In this document: in pieces, positions 52,450 to 60,530 of the stretch
How the letters are laid out: each line of letters opens with the position of its first letter
Numbering within the stretch: the stretch's first letter is position 1
Assembly (NCBI RefSeq): GCF_003391135.1
Contig: NZ_CP031455.1
Coordinates: forward strand, 5,750,001-5,814,000
Length of the DNA stretch: 64,000 bases
Direction of reading: 5' to 3'
Source of the DNA: Streptoverticillium olivoreticuli subsp. olivoreticuli
GTDB lineage: Bacteria; Actinomycetota; Actinomycetes; Streptomycetales; Streptomycetaceae
Notes under the pieces: model-generated
The model's database searches: none
The model's input: the letters and a program-made list of their open reading frames with translations, nothing else
What the model was told of the DNA's origin: nothing
Translations under genes and position numbers: made by a program

Positions 52450-53136
52450 GTGACCCACGCCGATGAGTTCCACGCACCGGAGTTCCACGCGGGCGCCCTC
52501 GACCCGGCCGCCATGCGCGAGCAGTACGGCTCCACGGGCCTGCTGGAGGCGGACCTGGCCGCGAGCCCGTACGAGCAGTTCGCCGTCTGGTTCGCCGAGG
52601 CGTTCGCGAGCGGGCTCCAGGAACCCAATGCCATGATCCTCTCGACCGCGGACGCCGAAGGACGGCCCAGCGCACGGACCGTGCTGCTCAAGGGCTACGA
52701 CGGACGCGGCTTCGTCTTCTACACCAACTACGGCTCGCGCAAGGCCGGTGAGATCGACGGCAATCCGCACGTCTGCCTGCTCTTCCCCTGGCACCCGCTC
52801 GCCCGGCAGGTCATCGTCACGGGCACCGCGGAGCGCGTGAGCCAGGAGGAGACCGCCGCGTACTTCCACTCCCGCCCGCACGGCTCGCAGCTCGGCGCGT
52901 GGGCGAGCGCGCAGTCGACGGTCGTCGGCTCGCGCGCGGAGATCGACGCGGCGTACGAGCGGCTGGCCGCGCGCTATCCGGAGGGCGAACCGGTGCCGGT
53001 CCCCACGGGGTGGGGCGGTTTCCGGGTGACCGCGCAATCCGTGGAATTCTGGCAGGGGCGGGAGAACCGGCTGCACGACCGTCTGCGCTATGTGCGGTCC
53101 GGCGACGGCTGGCGGGTGGAGCGCCTCTGCCCGTAG
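52450..53136 (+). CDS. pdxH: Pyridoxamine 5'-phosphate oxidase
   Basis: A 228-aa FMN enzyme making pyridoxal 5'-phosphate. PNAMILSTADAEGRPSARTV with LLKGYDGRGFVFYTNYGSRK is the FMN-binding part; HSRPHGSQLGAWAS and the C-terminal VEFWQGRENRLHDRLRY with W-RVERLCP are the family signatures. GTG 52450 gives the usual length; ATG 52432 adds six residues and has a better ribosome site (GGGGGAAG). Confidence 0.95.
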   Translation: MTHADEFHAPEFHAGALDPAAMREQYGSTGLLEADLAASPYEQFAVWFAEAFASGLQEPNAMILSTADAEGRPSARTVLLKGYDGRGFVFYTNYGSRKAGEIDGNPHVCLLFPWHPLARQVIVTGTAERVSQEETAAYFHSRPHGSQLGAWASAQSTVVGSRAEIDAAYERLAARYPEGEPVPVPTGWGGFRVTAQSVEFWQGRENRLHDRLRYVRSGDGWRVERLCP

Positions 53137-53509
53137 GGGCTTCGAAACCCGCAGGGGCTTTCGAAACGCAGCGATCCGTGGGCCACTGTTCGTCGTCATG
53201 ACGAACGCCGAGCGGACGACTCGGCAGCCCACGGATCGGGTGACTGCTCGGGATTGGCCGGCGACGCCGGCGCTGCGCAATGCGCGACGACGGGCGTCTA
53301 GCCCGCAGTCACCTCACGCGTCCGGATTGAAATCATGTTCCGAACCACCTCCCTTCTCGTGTGCGCACCACCCTAGGAAGCGCGTCCGGGGCCCACAACC
53401 CAATTTCCTGTGGGCAACGATTTCTCCGAAGTCGGTGTGGTGCCCAGCACGGTCGAGTTGAATGACCCGTCGTGCAGGACATGCAGACGCGTCCAGCTGG
53501 GGGTACCTC
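53137..53509. other. 373-bp gap with nested inverted repeats
   Basis: CGATCCGTGGGC at 53172-53183 and GCCCACGGATCG at 53227-53238 form a 12-bp perfect inverted repeat. Inside it GTTCGTC and GACGAAC form a second 7-bp dyad. A near-direct repeat (GGGGCTTCGAAACC / GGGGCTTTCGAAACG) precedes it. It could be a terminator for pdxH or a regulated leader of the PAS-GAF gene. Confidence 0.6.
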
Positions 53510-54913
53510 GTGACCGCACCACACCAGTCCGGGCCTGCCCGCCCGGAAGCACTCGCCGGGCCCGGGTCCGGGTCCGGCTCCGTCCCCGGCGCCGACTGCG
53601 ACGACTCGGACCTTCTCGCCGCGCTCCTCGACGGCATGGACGCGGCCCTGTGCGCGTTCGACGCCGACGGCACGGTCACCCACTGGAACCGCGAGGCCGA
53701 GCGGATACTGGGCTGGACCGCGGCCGAGGCCGTCGGGCGGCAGGGGCTGGCCGGCTGGGCGGTGCGCTCCGCGGACGCCGAGGAGGTCACCGCGCGGCTG
53801 ATGGCCGCGATGCGGGCGCACGGCCGCCAGGTGCACGAGTTCGCGCTGCTCACCAAGGACGGCGGGCGGGTCCTGGTCCGTACGCAGCTGTCGGCGGTGC
53901 CCGGCGCGGACGGCAGGCCCGCGGGCGCGTACTGCGCCTTCAGCGAGGTGCACACCCAGATCGACCTGGAACGGTCGATCGCCCTGAGCGAGGCGCTGTT
54001 CGGGGACGCGTCGTGGGGCGTGGTCCTCGTGGACGCCGACCTGCGCCCGGCGCTCGCCAACGCGCACGCGGCGCGCGCCCTGCGCTCGGGGCGCACGGCC
54101 TTGTTGGGGCGCCCCCTCGGTGAGCTGCTGGACCAGGGCGTGGAGGAGATCGAGGGCGCCCTCCAGCACGTACTGGCGGCCGGTGCGCCGCCCGCTCCCA
54201 CCGATCTGTGGGTGACGCTGCGGGACCAGGGCGGGGCTCCGCCGGAGCGGCGCTGCTGGCGCAGCGGCTTCCTGCGGCTGGCCTCGCCGCTGGCGGAGGA
54301 GCCGGTGCCGCTGGGGGTGGCCTGGCTGTTCCTGGACGTGACGGCGGCACGGCTGGTGGAGCAGGACAGCGCGCGGCTGCGCTTCCGCAGCAGCCAACTG
54401 CACCGGGCGGGCCGGGCGGTCGCCGAGTGCGAGGACCCGATGGAGGCCGCCACCCTCTATCTGGACTTCGCGCTCGCGGGCTTCGCCGACCACGCCCTGG
54501 TCGACCTGCTGCCGGAGCCGGAGGCGACCCCGCGCGAGCCGGTCAGGCTCGTACGGGCCGCGGCCACGCCCGCCGGCATGCCCGGCCCGGCCGCCTCCCC
54601 GGCGACCGTCCGGGGCGGCATCCCGGTCCCGTATGCGGAGGGCCACCCGGCGCTCCAGGCGGTCGAGCGCTGCGGCAGCGTACGGGCGGTCTCGGACTGC
54701 TCCGAGGGGTGGGCGGCGGCGCGCAAATGGCCCGACGGCACCCTGCACGCCCTGTCCACGACCCTGCGCAGCCGGGGCCGGACGGTCGGCGTGGTCACCT
54801 TCCTGCGCGGCCCGTCCCGCCGCCCCTTCGACCGGGCGGACGCGACGTACGCGGAGGACATCGCCTCACGGGTGGCGGCGTCGGTCGACCTGGCGGTGGC
54901 GACGGGGGAGTGA
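53510..54913 (+). CDS. PAS-PAS-GAF sensor protein without an output domain
   Basis: A 467-aa cytoplasmic protein. The first PAS (about 30-150) has LLDGMDAALCAFDADGTVTH and WNREAERILGWTAAEAVGR. The second PAS (about 165-290) has WGVVLVDADLRPALANAHAA. A GAF-like C-terminal part (about 310-467) has ALSTTLRSRGRTVGVVTFLR. No histidine-kinase, PP2C or GGDEF domain follows, unlike many Streptomyces PAS-GAF-PP2C proteins. GTG 53510 has GGGGG 8 bases upstream. The partner is unknown. Confidence 0.85.
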   Translation: MTAPHQSGPARPEALAGPGSGSGSVPGADCDDSDLLAALLDGMDAALCAFDADGTVTHWNREAERILGWTAAEAVGRQGLAGWAVRSADAEEVTARLMAAMRAHGRQVHEFALLTKDGGRVLVRTQLSAVPGADGRPAGAYCAFSEVHTQIDLERSIALSEALFGDASWGVVLVDADLRPALANAHAARALRSGRTALLGRPLGELLDQGVEEIEGALQHVLAAGAPPAPTDLWVTLRDQGGAPPERRCWRSGFLRLASPLAEEPVPLGVAWLFLDVTAARLVEQDSARLRFRSSQLHRAGRAVAECEDPMEAATLYLDFALAGFADHALVDLLPEPEATPREPVRLVRAAATPAGMPGPAASPATVRGGIPVPYAEGHPALQAVERCGSVRAVSDCSEGWAAARKWPDGTLHALSTTLRSRGRTVGVVTFLRGPSRRPFDRADATYAEDIASRVAASVDLAVATGE

Positions 54914-54930
54914 GGGGTCCGCGGAAGCGG

Positions 54931-55686
54931 TCAGTGGCGGAAGAAGATGCGGTCGCCGTACTCGTCCATGACGCGGCCGTTCCACTCGTGGCCCCCGTCG
55001 ACGTTCCCGGACCGGAGCATCGGCGGGTCGATCCCCCGCGCGGCGAGCTCCCCGGCGGCGGAGGCCACGACCGCCTGCATCAGCGCGCTCGTGACCACCG
55101 TGGACGCGGGCCCGAAGGGCGCGGCGATGCCGTCGGCGGTCAGTTCCGCGTCACCGATGCCGATCTTGCTGTCGATGACGAGGTCGCAGTGGTCCTTGAG
55201 GAACGTCCCGGACGTGTGCCGCGACCTGGTGTGCTCGGCGTACGCGAGCGAGGTCACGCCGACGACCGTGAGCCCGAGCGCGCGGGCGTTCATGGCCATC
55301 TCGACGGGCAGCGAATTGCGCCCGGACAGGGAGATGACGATCAGTACGTCACCGGGCCGAGCCGGACTCGTGTCCAGCACCGCCCCGGCGAGGCCGTCGA
55401 CCCGCTCCAGGGCGCTGCCGAGGGTGGCGGGCATGACGTCGAGGCCGATGACACCGGGCACGGCGAGGAGGTTGATCAGGGCGAGGCCGCCGGCGCGGTA
55501 GACGACGTCCTGCGCGGGCAGCGAGGAGTGCCCGGCGCCGAAGACGAAGAGCCTGCCCCCGGCCGCCACGGCGTCGGCCAGCACGGATCCCGCCTCGGCG
55601 ATGTGCCCCGCCTCTTCGTCGCGCACCCGCTGGAGCAGCCCGATCGCGGCGTCGAAGAACTGCCCGGCCAGCTTGTTCTCGCTCAT
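54931..55686 (-). CDS. SIS-domain protein (sugar-phosphate isomerase-like)
   Basis: A 251-aa protein with one SIS domain: GRLFVFGAGHSSLPAQDVVY, VLIVISLSGRNSLPVEMAMN (phosphosugar site) and VVGVTSLAYAEHTRSRH. N-terminal QFFDAAIGLLQRVRDEEAGH and C-terminal MLRSGNVDGGHEWNGR fit proteins annotated as SIS-domain or N-acetylmuramic-acid-6-phosphate-etherase-related. No lyase/isomerase assignment is possible. It is divergent from the DmdR1-like gene. Confidence 0.9.
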   Translation of the reverse strand: MSENKLAGQFFDAAIGLLQRVRDEEAGHIAEAGSVLADAVAAGGRLFVFGAGHSSLPAQDVVYRAGGLALINLLAVPGVIGLDVMPATLGSALERVDGLAGAVLDTSPARPGDVLIVISLSGRNSLPVEMAMNARALGLTVVGVTSLAYAEHTRSRHTSGTFLKDHCDLVIDSKIGIGDAELTADGIAAPFGPASTVVTSALMQAVVASAAGELAARGIDPPMLRSGNVDGGHEWNGRVMDEYGDRIFFRH

Positions 55687-55882
55687 CGCTGCGGGGCTCC
55701 TTAGCTAGGGATCCGGTGGCGCGTACCGTCTGGGCGTACGCTCGTGGCGCGGATCACGTTGCGGTCTGGACCTGGGCCCTGTCAATACGGCGGCGGCGGG
55801 CGTGGCCGTCCGCGGCACCGTTGTCGGTGATATGCGTCAGAATTGAGTCCAGGGCCAGCGCACGACTTATCAAGGGGCACGC

Positions 55883-56575
55883 ATGTCCGGACTGATCGAC
55901 ACCACGGAGATGTATCTCCGCACCATTCTCGAGCTCGAGGAGGAGGGTGTGATCCCCATGCGTGCCCGCATCGCCGAGCGGCTCGACCAGAGCGGCCCGA
56001 CGGTGAGCCAGACGGTGGCGCGCATGGAGCGTGACGGCCTGGTCTCGGTCGCGGGCGACCGGCACCTGGAGCTCACCGAGGAGGGCCGCCGGCTGGCGAC
56101 GCGCGTCATGCGCAAGCACCGGCTCGCGGAATGCCTGCTCGTCGACGTGATCGGCCTGGAGTGGGAGCAGGTGCACGCCGAGGCCTGCCGCTGGGAGCAC
56201 GTGATGAGCGAGGCGGTGGAGCGGCGCGTGCTGGAGCTGCTGCGCCACCCGACGGAGTCGCCGTACGGCAACCCCATCCCGGGCCTGGAGGAGCTGGGCG
56301 AGAAGCCCGAGCCGGACCCCTTCCTCAACGACGGCATGGTCAGCCTGATGGACCTGGAGCCGGGCGCCGACGGCAAGACCGTCGTCGTCCGCCGCATCGG
56401 CGAGCCCATCCAGACGGACCCCCAGCTGATGTACACGCTGCGCCGGGCGGGCGTGCAGCCGGGCGCGGTCGTCAGCGTGACGGAGTCCGCGGGCGGCGTC
56501 CTCGTCGGCAGCGGCGGCGAGGCGGCGGAGCTGGAGGCGGACATCGCCACGCACGTGTTCGTGGCGAAGAGGTAG
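55883..56575 (+). CDS. dmdR1: DtxR-family iron-dependent repressor (DmdR1-like)
   Basis: A 230-aa regulator. The winged helix occupies 1-70 (IAERLDQSGPTVSQTVARME). Every metal ligand sits at its Corynebacterium DtxR number: M10, C102, E105 and H106 for the primary site, H79, E83 and H98 for the ancillary one. An SH3-like third domain follows (140-230). With Fe2+ such proteins bind iron boxes and repress siderophore genes. ATG 55883 has AAGGGG upstream. The iron box at 9471 is a probable target. Streptomyces have two paralogues (DmdR1, DmdR2); DmdR1 is the better guess. An open antisense frame covers nearly all of the gene. Confidence 0.92.
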   Translation: MSGLIDTTEMYLRTILELEEEGVIPMRARIAERLDQSGPTVSQTVARMERDGLVSVAGDRHLELTEEGRRLATRVMRKHRLAECLLVDVIGLEWEQVHAEACRWEHVMSEAVERRVLELLRHPTESPYGNPIPGLEELGEKPEPDPFLNDGMVSLMDLEPGADGKTVVVRRIGEPIQTDPQLMYTLRRAGVQPGAVVSVTESAGGVLVGSGGEAAELEADIATHVFVAKR

Positions 56576-57083
56576 CCGACGGCGGCGCGGTGGGTGACGG
56601 GCGGCCGGTCCGGCTGCCCGCGGGCTCCCGGGGCTCCTCCCCGGGCCCTTGACGCGCCGCGGTCGCGACGGACCCTTGGCCGACGGCCAACTCAGGCCCG
56701 GACTCCGCGTATAGGGCGCGAAGCGCCCATTCGCGTGCCACGCTGGCGCTGACGCATATGCGCGGCGCGCCGTCGTCCTGGGGAGGGGCTCCGATGAGGT
56801 CGGTGGACGGTCATGGCGAGGGCCCCGGCGCCCTTGCGAGCTGCCGGGGCCCCGCCTCCCCATGTACCCCCGTGGCGACCCGGAGCCCCGAGCTCCCAGG
56901 GTCCGCCCCGTGGACCTTCTTCCCCGAGCGGTCCACGCCCAGGTCGATTACTCCCCTGGGCTCCGCCGGTCAACCCTTCTGCAAGGTCACTCGAACGAGG
57001 GGTGTTGCGCGCGACGGCCGAGTGTTCGAATACCAGTTCTATACAGTGGAGCTGCTCGGGGGAGAAGAGGGGGTGCCAGGCTC
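56576..57083. other. 508-bp gap rich in inverted repeats
   Basis: Dyads: TTGGCCG-A-CGGCCAA at 56676-56690; GGCCCCGGC / GCCGGGGCC at 56821-56851; GTGGACC / GGTCCAC at 56910-56936. A TATACA hexamer at 57040 could be a -10 for the hydrolase gene. Open frames here look non-coding. Confidence 0.55.
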
Positions 57084-57947
57084 ATGGCGCGGCGTATCGA
57101 CGTGAGTGGAAGCGGCGGAGTGCGGCTCGCCGCCTGGGAGTTCGCCGACCCGCCGAAGGGCGGCGACGGCGCGGGCGGCCCCGGCGCGGTGCTGCTGCTC
57201 CACGGCCTGATGGGCCGCGCCGCGCACTGGGCGGAGACCGCCCGCTGGCTCTCCACCCGCCATCGCGCGGTCGCCCTGGACATGCGGGGCCACGGCCGCA
57301 GCGAGCGCCCCGTCGACGGCCCCTTCACCCGCGAGGCGTATGTCGCCGACGCCCAGGCCGCCGTCGAGCGCCTGGGCCTCGCGCCCGTCACCCTCATCGG
57401 TCACGCGATGGGCGCCCTCACCGCCTGGCAGCTCGCCGCCCGCCGCCCCGACCTCGTGCGGGCCCTGGTGATCTGCGAGATGCGGGCCTCCGCGCTGGGG
57501 GTGGCCGGGCGGCGGGAGTGGGGCGAGTGGTTCAAGTCCTGGCCCGTGCCCTTCGCCACGCTCGCGGACGTCCGCAAGTGGTTCGGGGAGGACGACCCGG
57601 CCCTGGAGCGCCCCAAGCCCGCCCGCGGTGATTTCTACGCCGAGGTGATGGCCGAGCGCTCCGACGGCTGGCGCCCGGTCTTCTCGCGCCGCCAGATGCT
57701 GATCGCCCGCGAGACGTACGCACGTGACGCGCACTGGGAGGACCTGGCGCTGGTGCAGTGCCCGACGCTGGTCGTCCGGGGGCTCGACGGCGAGCTGGGG
57801 CGGGCCGAGGCCCACGAGATGGTGCGGGTGCTCCCGCGCGGGGTCTACGCGGAGGTCCATGACGCGGGGCACTTCGTCCACTACGACCAGCCGGACGCCT
57901 GGCGGCGCGTGGTCGAGCGCTTTCTGGAGACGGCGCTCCCGGCGTAG
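57084..57947 (+). CDS. Alpha/beta-hydrolase-fold protein lacking the nucleophile serine
   Basis: A 287-aa alpha/beta hydrolase. The oxyanion segment is LLLHGLMGRA, the DMRGHGRSERP loop is intact, the acid is in RGLDGELG and the histidine in DAGHFVHYDQP. The nucleophile elbow reads IGHAMGA: residue 108, normally Ser in G-x-S-x-G, is Ala (codon GCG at 57405-57407). It is therefore probably catalytically dead or uses another mechanism. ATG 57084 begins MARRIDVSGSGGVRLAAWEF. It lies after the iron-regulator gene; the long structured gap suggests its own promoter. Confidence 0.9.
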   Translation: MARRIDVSGSGGVRLAAWEFADPPKGGDGAGGPGAVLLLHGLMGRAAHWAETARWLSTRHRAVALDMRGHGRSERPVDGPFTREAYVADAQAAVERLGLAPVTLIGHAMGALTAWQLAARRPDLVRALVICEMRASALGVAGRREWGEWFKSWPVPFATLADVRKWFGEDDPALERPKPARGDFYAEVMAERSDGWRPVFSRRQMLIARETYARDAHWEDLALVQCPTLVVRGLDGELGRAEAHEMVRVLPRGVYAEVHDAGHFVHYDQPDAWRRVVERFLETALPA

Positions 57948-57983
57948 GCGGGAGCGGGCCCTCCGGCCCGGCCCGGGATTAAT

Positions 57984-57999
57984 TCAACAAGCGTTGACA
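57984..57999 (+). promoter_or_regulatory. Operator-like dyad overlapping a TTGACA -35 box
   Basis: TCAACAAGCGTTGA (57984-57997) is an inverted repeat (TCAAC/GTTGA), flanked by AATT on both sides. Its right arm overlaps a perfect -35 hexamer TTGACA at 57994-57999. No good -10 was found 17 bases on. It fits a MarR/TetR-type repressed promoter for the monooxygenase. Confidence 0.5.
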
Positions 58000-58070
58000 T
58001 AATTCGGCGGCGGGTGTGCACTGGAGGTACGGCTCACCGAGCACCGACCGTGCGCACCCGAGGAGACACC

Positions 58071-59483
58071 ATGTCCTCCCAGCTGCCTTCCACGTCCCTG
58101 TCCGCCGATGTCCTCGTCGTCGGCGCCGGCCCCACCGGGCTGCTGCTCGCGGGGGACCTCGCCGCCGCCGGAGTGCGGGTCGCGCTGCTGGAGCGGCGGG
58201 CCGAGGAGTCCAATCTGACCAGGGCGTTCGCGGTGCACGCGCGCACCCTGGAGCTGTTCGACGCCCGGGGGATCGCCGAACAGCTGCTGGCCACGGGGAC
58301 GTTCACCGGCTCCGTGCGCCTCTTCGGGCGGGGCCGGATCGACCTCACCCGGCTGCCCACCCGCTTCCCCGGCGTCCTGTTCACCGCGCAGTACGAGACG
58401 GAGCGCGTGCTGGAGGAGCGCGCCGTCGCCCTCGGCGCCGAGATCCGGCGGGGCGCCGAGGTGACCGGGCTGCGCCAGGACGCCGACGGCGTCGACGTGG
58501 ACGTGCGCGAGAAGGGCGGGGAGACCCGGCGGCTGCGCGCCGCGTATGTGGTGGGGGCCGACGGGGTGCACAGCGCCGTGCGGCGGGCGCTGGGGATGCC
58601 CTTCCCGGGGAAGTCCGTCCTGCGGTCCGTGATGCTCGCGGACGTCCGGGTCGACACCGAGCCGCCCGGACTGCCCGCGTTCGAGGCGGGAACCGGCGGC
58701 TTCGCGTTCCTGGTGCCGTTCGGCGACGGCTGGTACCGCGCGATCGCCTGGGAGCGCGGCAGCAGCCTGCCGTCGGACGTGCCCGTGGACATGGACAATC
58801 TGCGGGCCGTCACCCGCGACGCCTTCGGCACCGACTTCGGTATGCGTGACGCCCGTTGGACCTCGCGCTTCCACAGCGACGAGCGGCAGGTGCCGCGTTA
58901 CCGCGAGGGCCGGGTCCTCCTCGCGGGCGACGCCGCGCACGTCCACTCGCCCGCGGGCGGCATGGGCATGAACGCCGGGCTCCAGGACGCCGCCAACCTC
59001 GGCTGGAAGCTCGCCGCCGTCCTCCAGGGGCGGGCCGCCGACGCGCTGCTCGACAGCTACCACGACGAACGCCACCCGGTCGGCAAGCTGATCCTCCGCC
59101 TCAGCGGAGCCATCGTGCGCGCCGCCCTCATCGGCTCGCCCGCCGGGCGCGCCCTGCGCGATGTCGCGGCCGGTGCCGTCGGCGCCCTGCCCTTCGCCGT
59201 CGACCGCGGCGCGAGCCTGGTGTCCGGCATCGGCATCGACTACCCCGCGCCTCCCGGCGCCCACCCGATGACCGGCCGCCGCGCCCCCGACCTGCCGCTG
59301 GCCGAGACCGCCGACGGCCCGTCGAGGCTGTACGAGGCGCTGCGCGCAGGTGCGTACGTACGCGTCCTGCCGCGCGGCGCGAAGGCGGGGCCCGAGCCGG
59401 ACGTCACCACGGTGACCCGGGCCGACGCGCTGCCGCTGACGCTGCTCGTGCGGCCGGACGGGCACGTGGCCGAGGTGTCGTGA
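58071..59483 (+). CDS. FAD-dependent aromatic monooxygenase (PHBH family)
   Basis: A 470-aa flavoprotein hydroxylase. FAD site: VLVVGAGPTGLLLAGDLAAA; DG motif: YVVGADGVHSAVRRAL; GD motif: RVLLAGDAAHVHSPAGGMGM then NAGLQDAANLGWKLA. The C-terminal part is a reduced thioredoxin-like domain without catalytic cysteines, as in polyketide hydroxylases such as PgaE/RdmE-like proteins. ATG 58071 has GAGGAG upstream. It stands alone, so it may act in detoxification or resistance (for example rifampicin-type monooxygenation) or on an aromatic substrate; not resolved. Confidence 0.92.
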   Translation: MSSQLPSTSLSADVLVVGAGPTGLLLAGDLAAAGVRVALLERRAEESNLTRAFAVHARTLELFDARGIAEQLLATGTFTGSVRLFGRGRIDLTRLPTRFPGVLFTAQYETERVLEERAVALGAEIRRGAEVTGLRQDADGVDVDVREKGGETRRLRAAYVVGADGVHSAVRRALGMPFPGKSVLRSVMLADVRVDTEPPGLPAFEAGTGGFAFLVPFGDGWYRAIAWERGSSLPSDVPVDMDNLRAVTRDAFGTDFGMRDARWTSRFHSDERQVPRYREGRVLLAGDAAHVHSPAGGMGMNAGLQDAANLGWKLAAVLQGRAADALLDSYHDERHPVGKLILRLSGAIVRAALIGSPAGRALRDVAAGAVGALPFAVDRGASLVSGIGIDYPAPPGAHPMTGRRAPDLPLAETADGPSRLYEALRAGAYVRVLPRGAKAGPEPDVTTVTRADALPLTLLVRPDGHVAEVS

Positions 59484-59529
59484 CACAGGCCGGGCGCGGG
59501 TGCCGCGGAACGGGGACGTCCGGGCGGGG

Positions 59530-60210
59530 TCACCTGCGCCGGGCGTCCGCCGCGTCCCGGCCGCACGCGTACGCCAGCGAGCTGACCAGCTCCTCCGCGT
59601 CGGGGAGCCAGCGGTTGGCGGCGGTGGGTTCGCGCGCCCACAGCACCGAGCCGCGCGAGCCCATCCGGGTCGGCGGGGCCACCACGTAGTCACCCTCGCC
59701 GCGGGCGACCAGGTCGAGCGTGGAGGGGTGCCAGCCCAGCTTCCGCGCGAGGTCTCCGACCTTCAACGCCCCGCCGGGCAGCACGAAGAACAGCATCCGG
59801 CCGTACGGAGTGCAGGTCACGGGCCCCAGCGGGGTGCCCATCCGCTCCATGCGGGCGAGCGCCAGGCACCCGGCCGTGTCCGGCACGTCCAGCGCGTCGA
59901 ACGTGCGCCCCGTCGGCAGCAGGACCGAGGAGTCGGGCTGCCTGGCCCACATCCGGCGGGCGGCGACGGCGCTCCCGGTGGCCTGGGTCGCCCAGTCGGG
60001 GCGGGCGGGGTGCGCACCCGGGGCGGGGCAGCCGAGTTCGCCGCACGAGCAGCGCTCCCGGCCCTCCTCGGCCTCCAGCCAGGTGCCGGCGAAGACGTCC
60101 CAGTGCCGTTCTTCCGCATACCGGACAGCCGCGTCGAGCAGCCGCTCGCCGCGCTGTTGGGGGACGAGCGGTGCTCCTACTACTCCGATGGTCTCTTCCA
60201 CGTCCTTCAC
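59530..60210 (-). CDS. Prim-Pol-N-like protein (bifunctional DNA primase/polymerase N-terminal type)
   Basis: A 226-aa protein annotated in Streptomyces as bifunctional DNA primase/polymerase. It has YAEERHWDVFAGTWLEAEEG, then a Cys/His segment CSCGELGCPAPGAHPARPDW typical of that family, and FDALDVPDTAGCLALARM. The helicase part of true Prim-Pol replication proteins is absent, and catalytic acidic residues are uncertain. GTG 60210 has GGGGGAG upstream. It is divergent from the NsdA-like regulator. A mobile-element origin is possible but nothing else mobile is near. Confidence 0.85.
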   Translation of the reverse strand: MKDVEETIGVVGAPLVPQQRGERLLDAAVRYAEERHWDVFAGTWLEAEEGRERCSCGELGCPAPGAHPARPDWATQATGSAVAARRMWARQPDSSVLLPTGRTFDALDVPDTAGCLALARMERMGTPLGPVTCTPYGRMLFFVLPGGALKVGDLARKLGWHPSTLDLVARGEGDYVVAPPTRMGSRGSVLWAREPTAANRWLPDAEELVSSLAYACGRDAADARRR

Positions 60211-60530
60211 AACTCCCCCTTGTCACGAGGGGTTACGGCTCAGGGTCGGGCTTGTCGGTGGCGGTCGGATATGCACATGGGGCGCACGGATGCATGTACG
60301 GGGGCGCAGGCGCGGGTTCCCCGCCCAGGTGGGTAGCCACCTCCGAGGCGAAAGGGCGAGACAGTCATTGTTTGGCCATTACCGCCTTTGCTGTCATTAC
60401 CGTTAAGTCCGCATTCTCCGGACATTCAGGGGGCAAAGATCACAGGGGAAGGCGCTCTCAGCAGCTGTCTCAGCTTCTCCGCATCTCGCGGCGCGAGCCG
60501 CGAACGCTTAGCAGTCTCAGGGGGTACAGC
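60211..60530. other. 320-bp divergent gap, Prim-Pol-like / NsdA-like
   Basis: Contains the hairpin AGGTGG-GTAG-CCACCT at 60327-60342 and the direct repeat CATTACCG at 60377-60384 and 60395-60402 (18 bases apart), with a related CATTGTTT before them. The 60360-60420 stretch is AT-richer and is a likely promoter area for the regulator. Confidence 0.5.

Noticed and set aside
56758..57105. 115-codon + strand frame upstream of the alpha/beta hydrolase
   Set aside because: It reads through several inverted repeats, overlaps the hydrolase start in another frame, and has no ribosome site or domain.
59530..60210. Prim-Pol-like gene as evidence of a plasmid or phage
   Set aside because: No integrase, partition or phage genes are nearby, and similar stand-alone genes are common in Streptomyces chromosomes.
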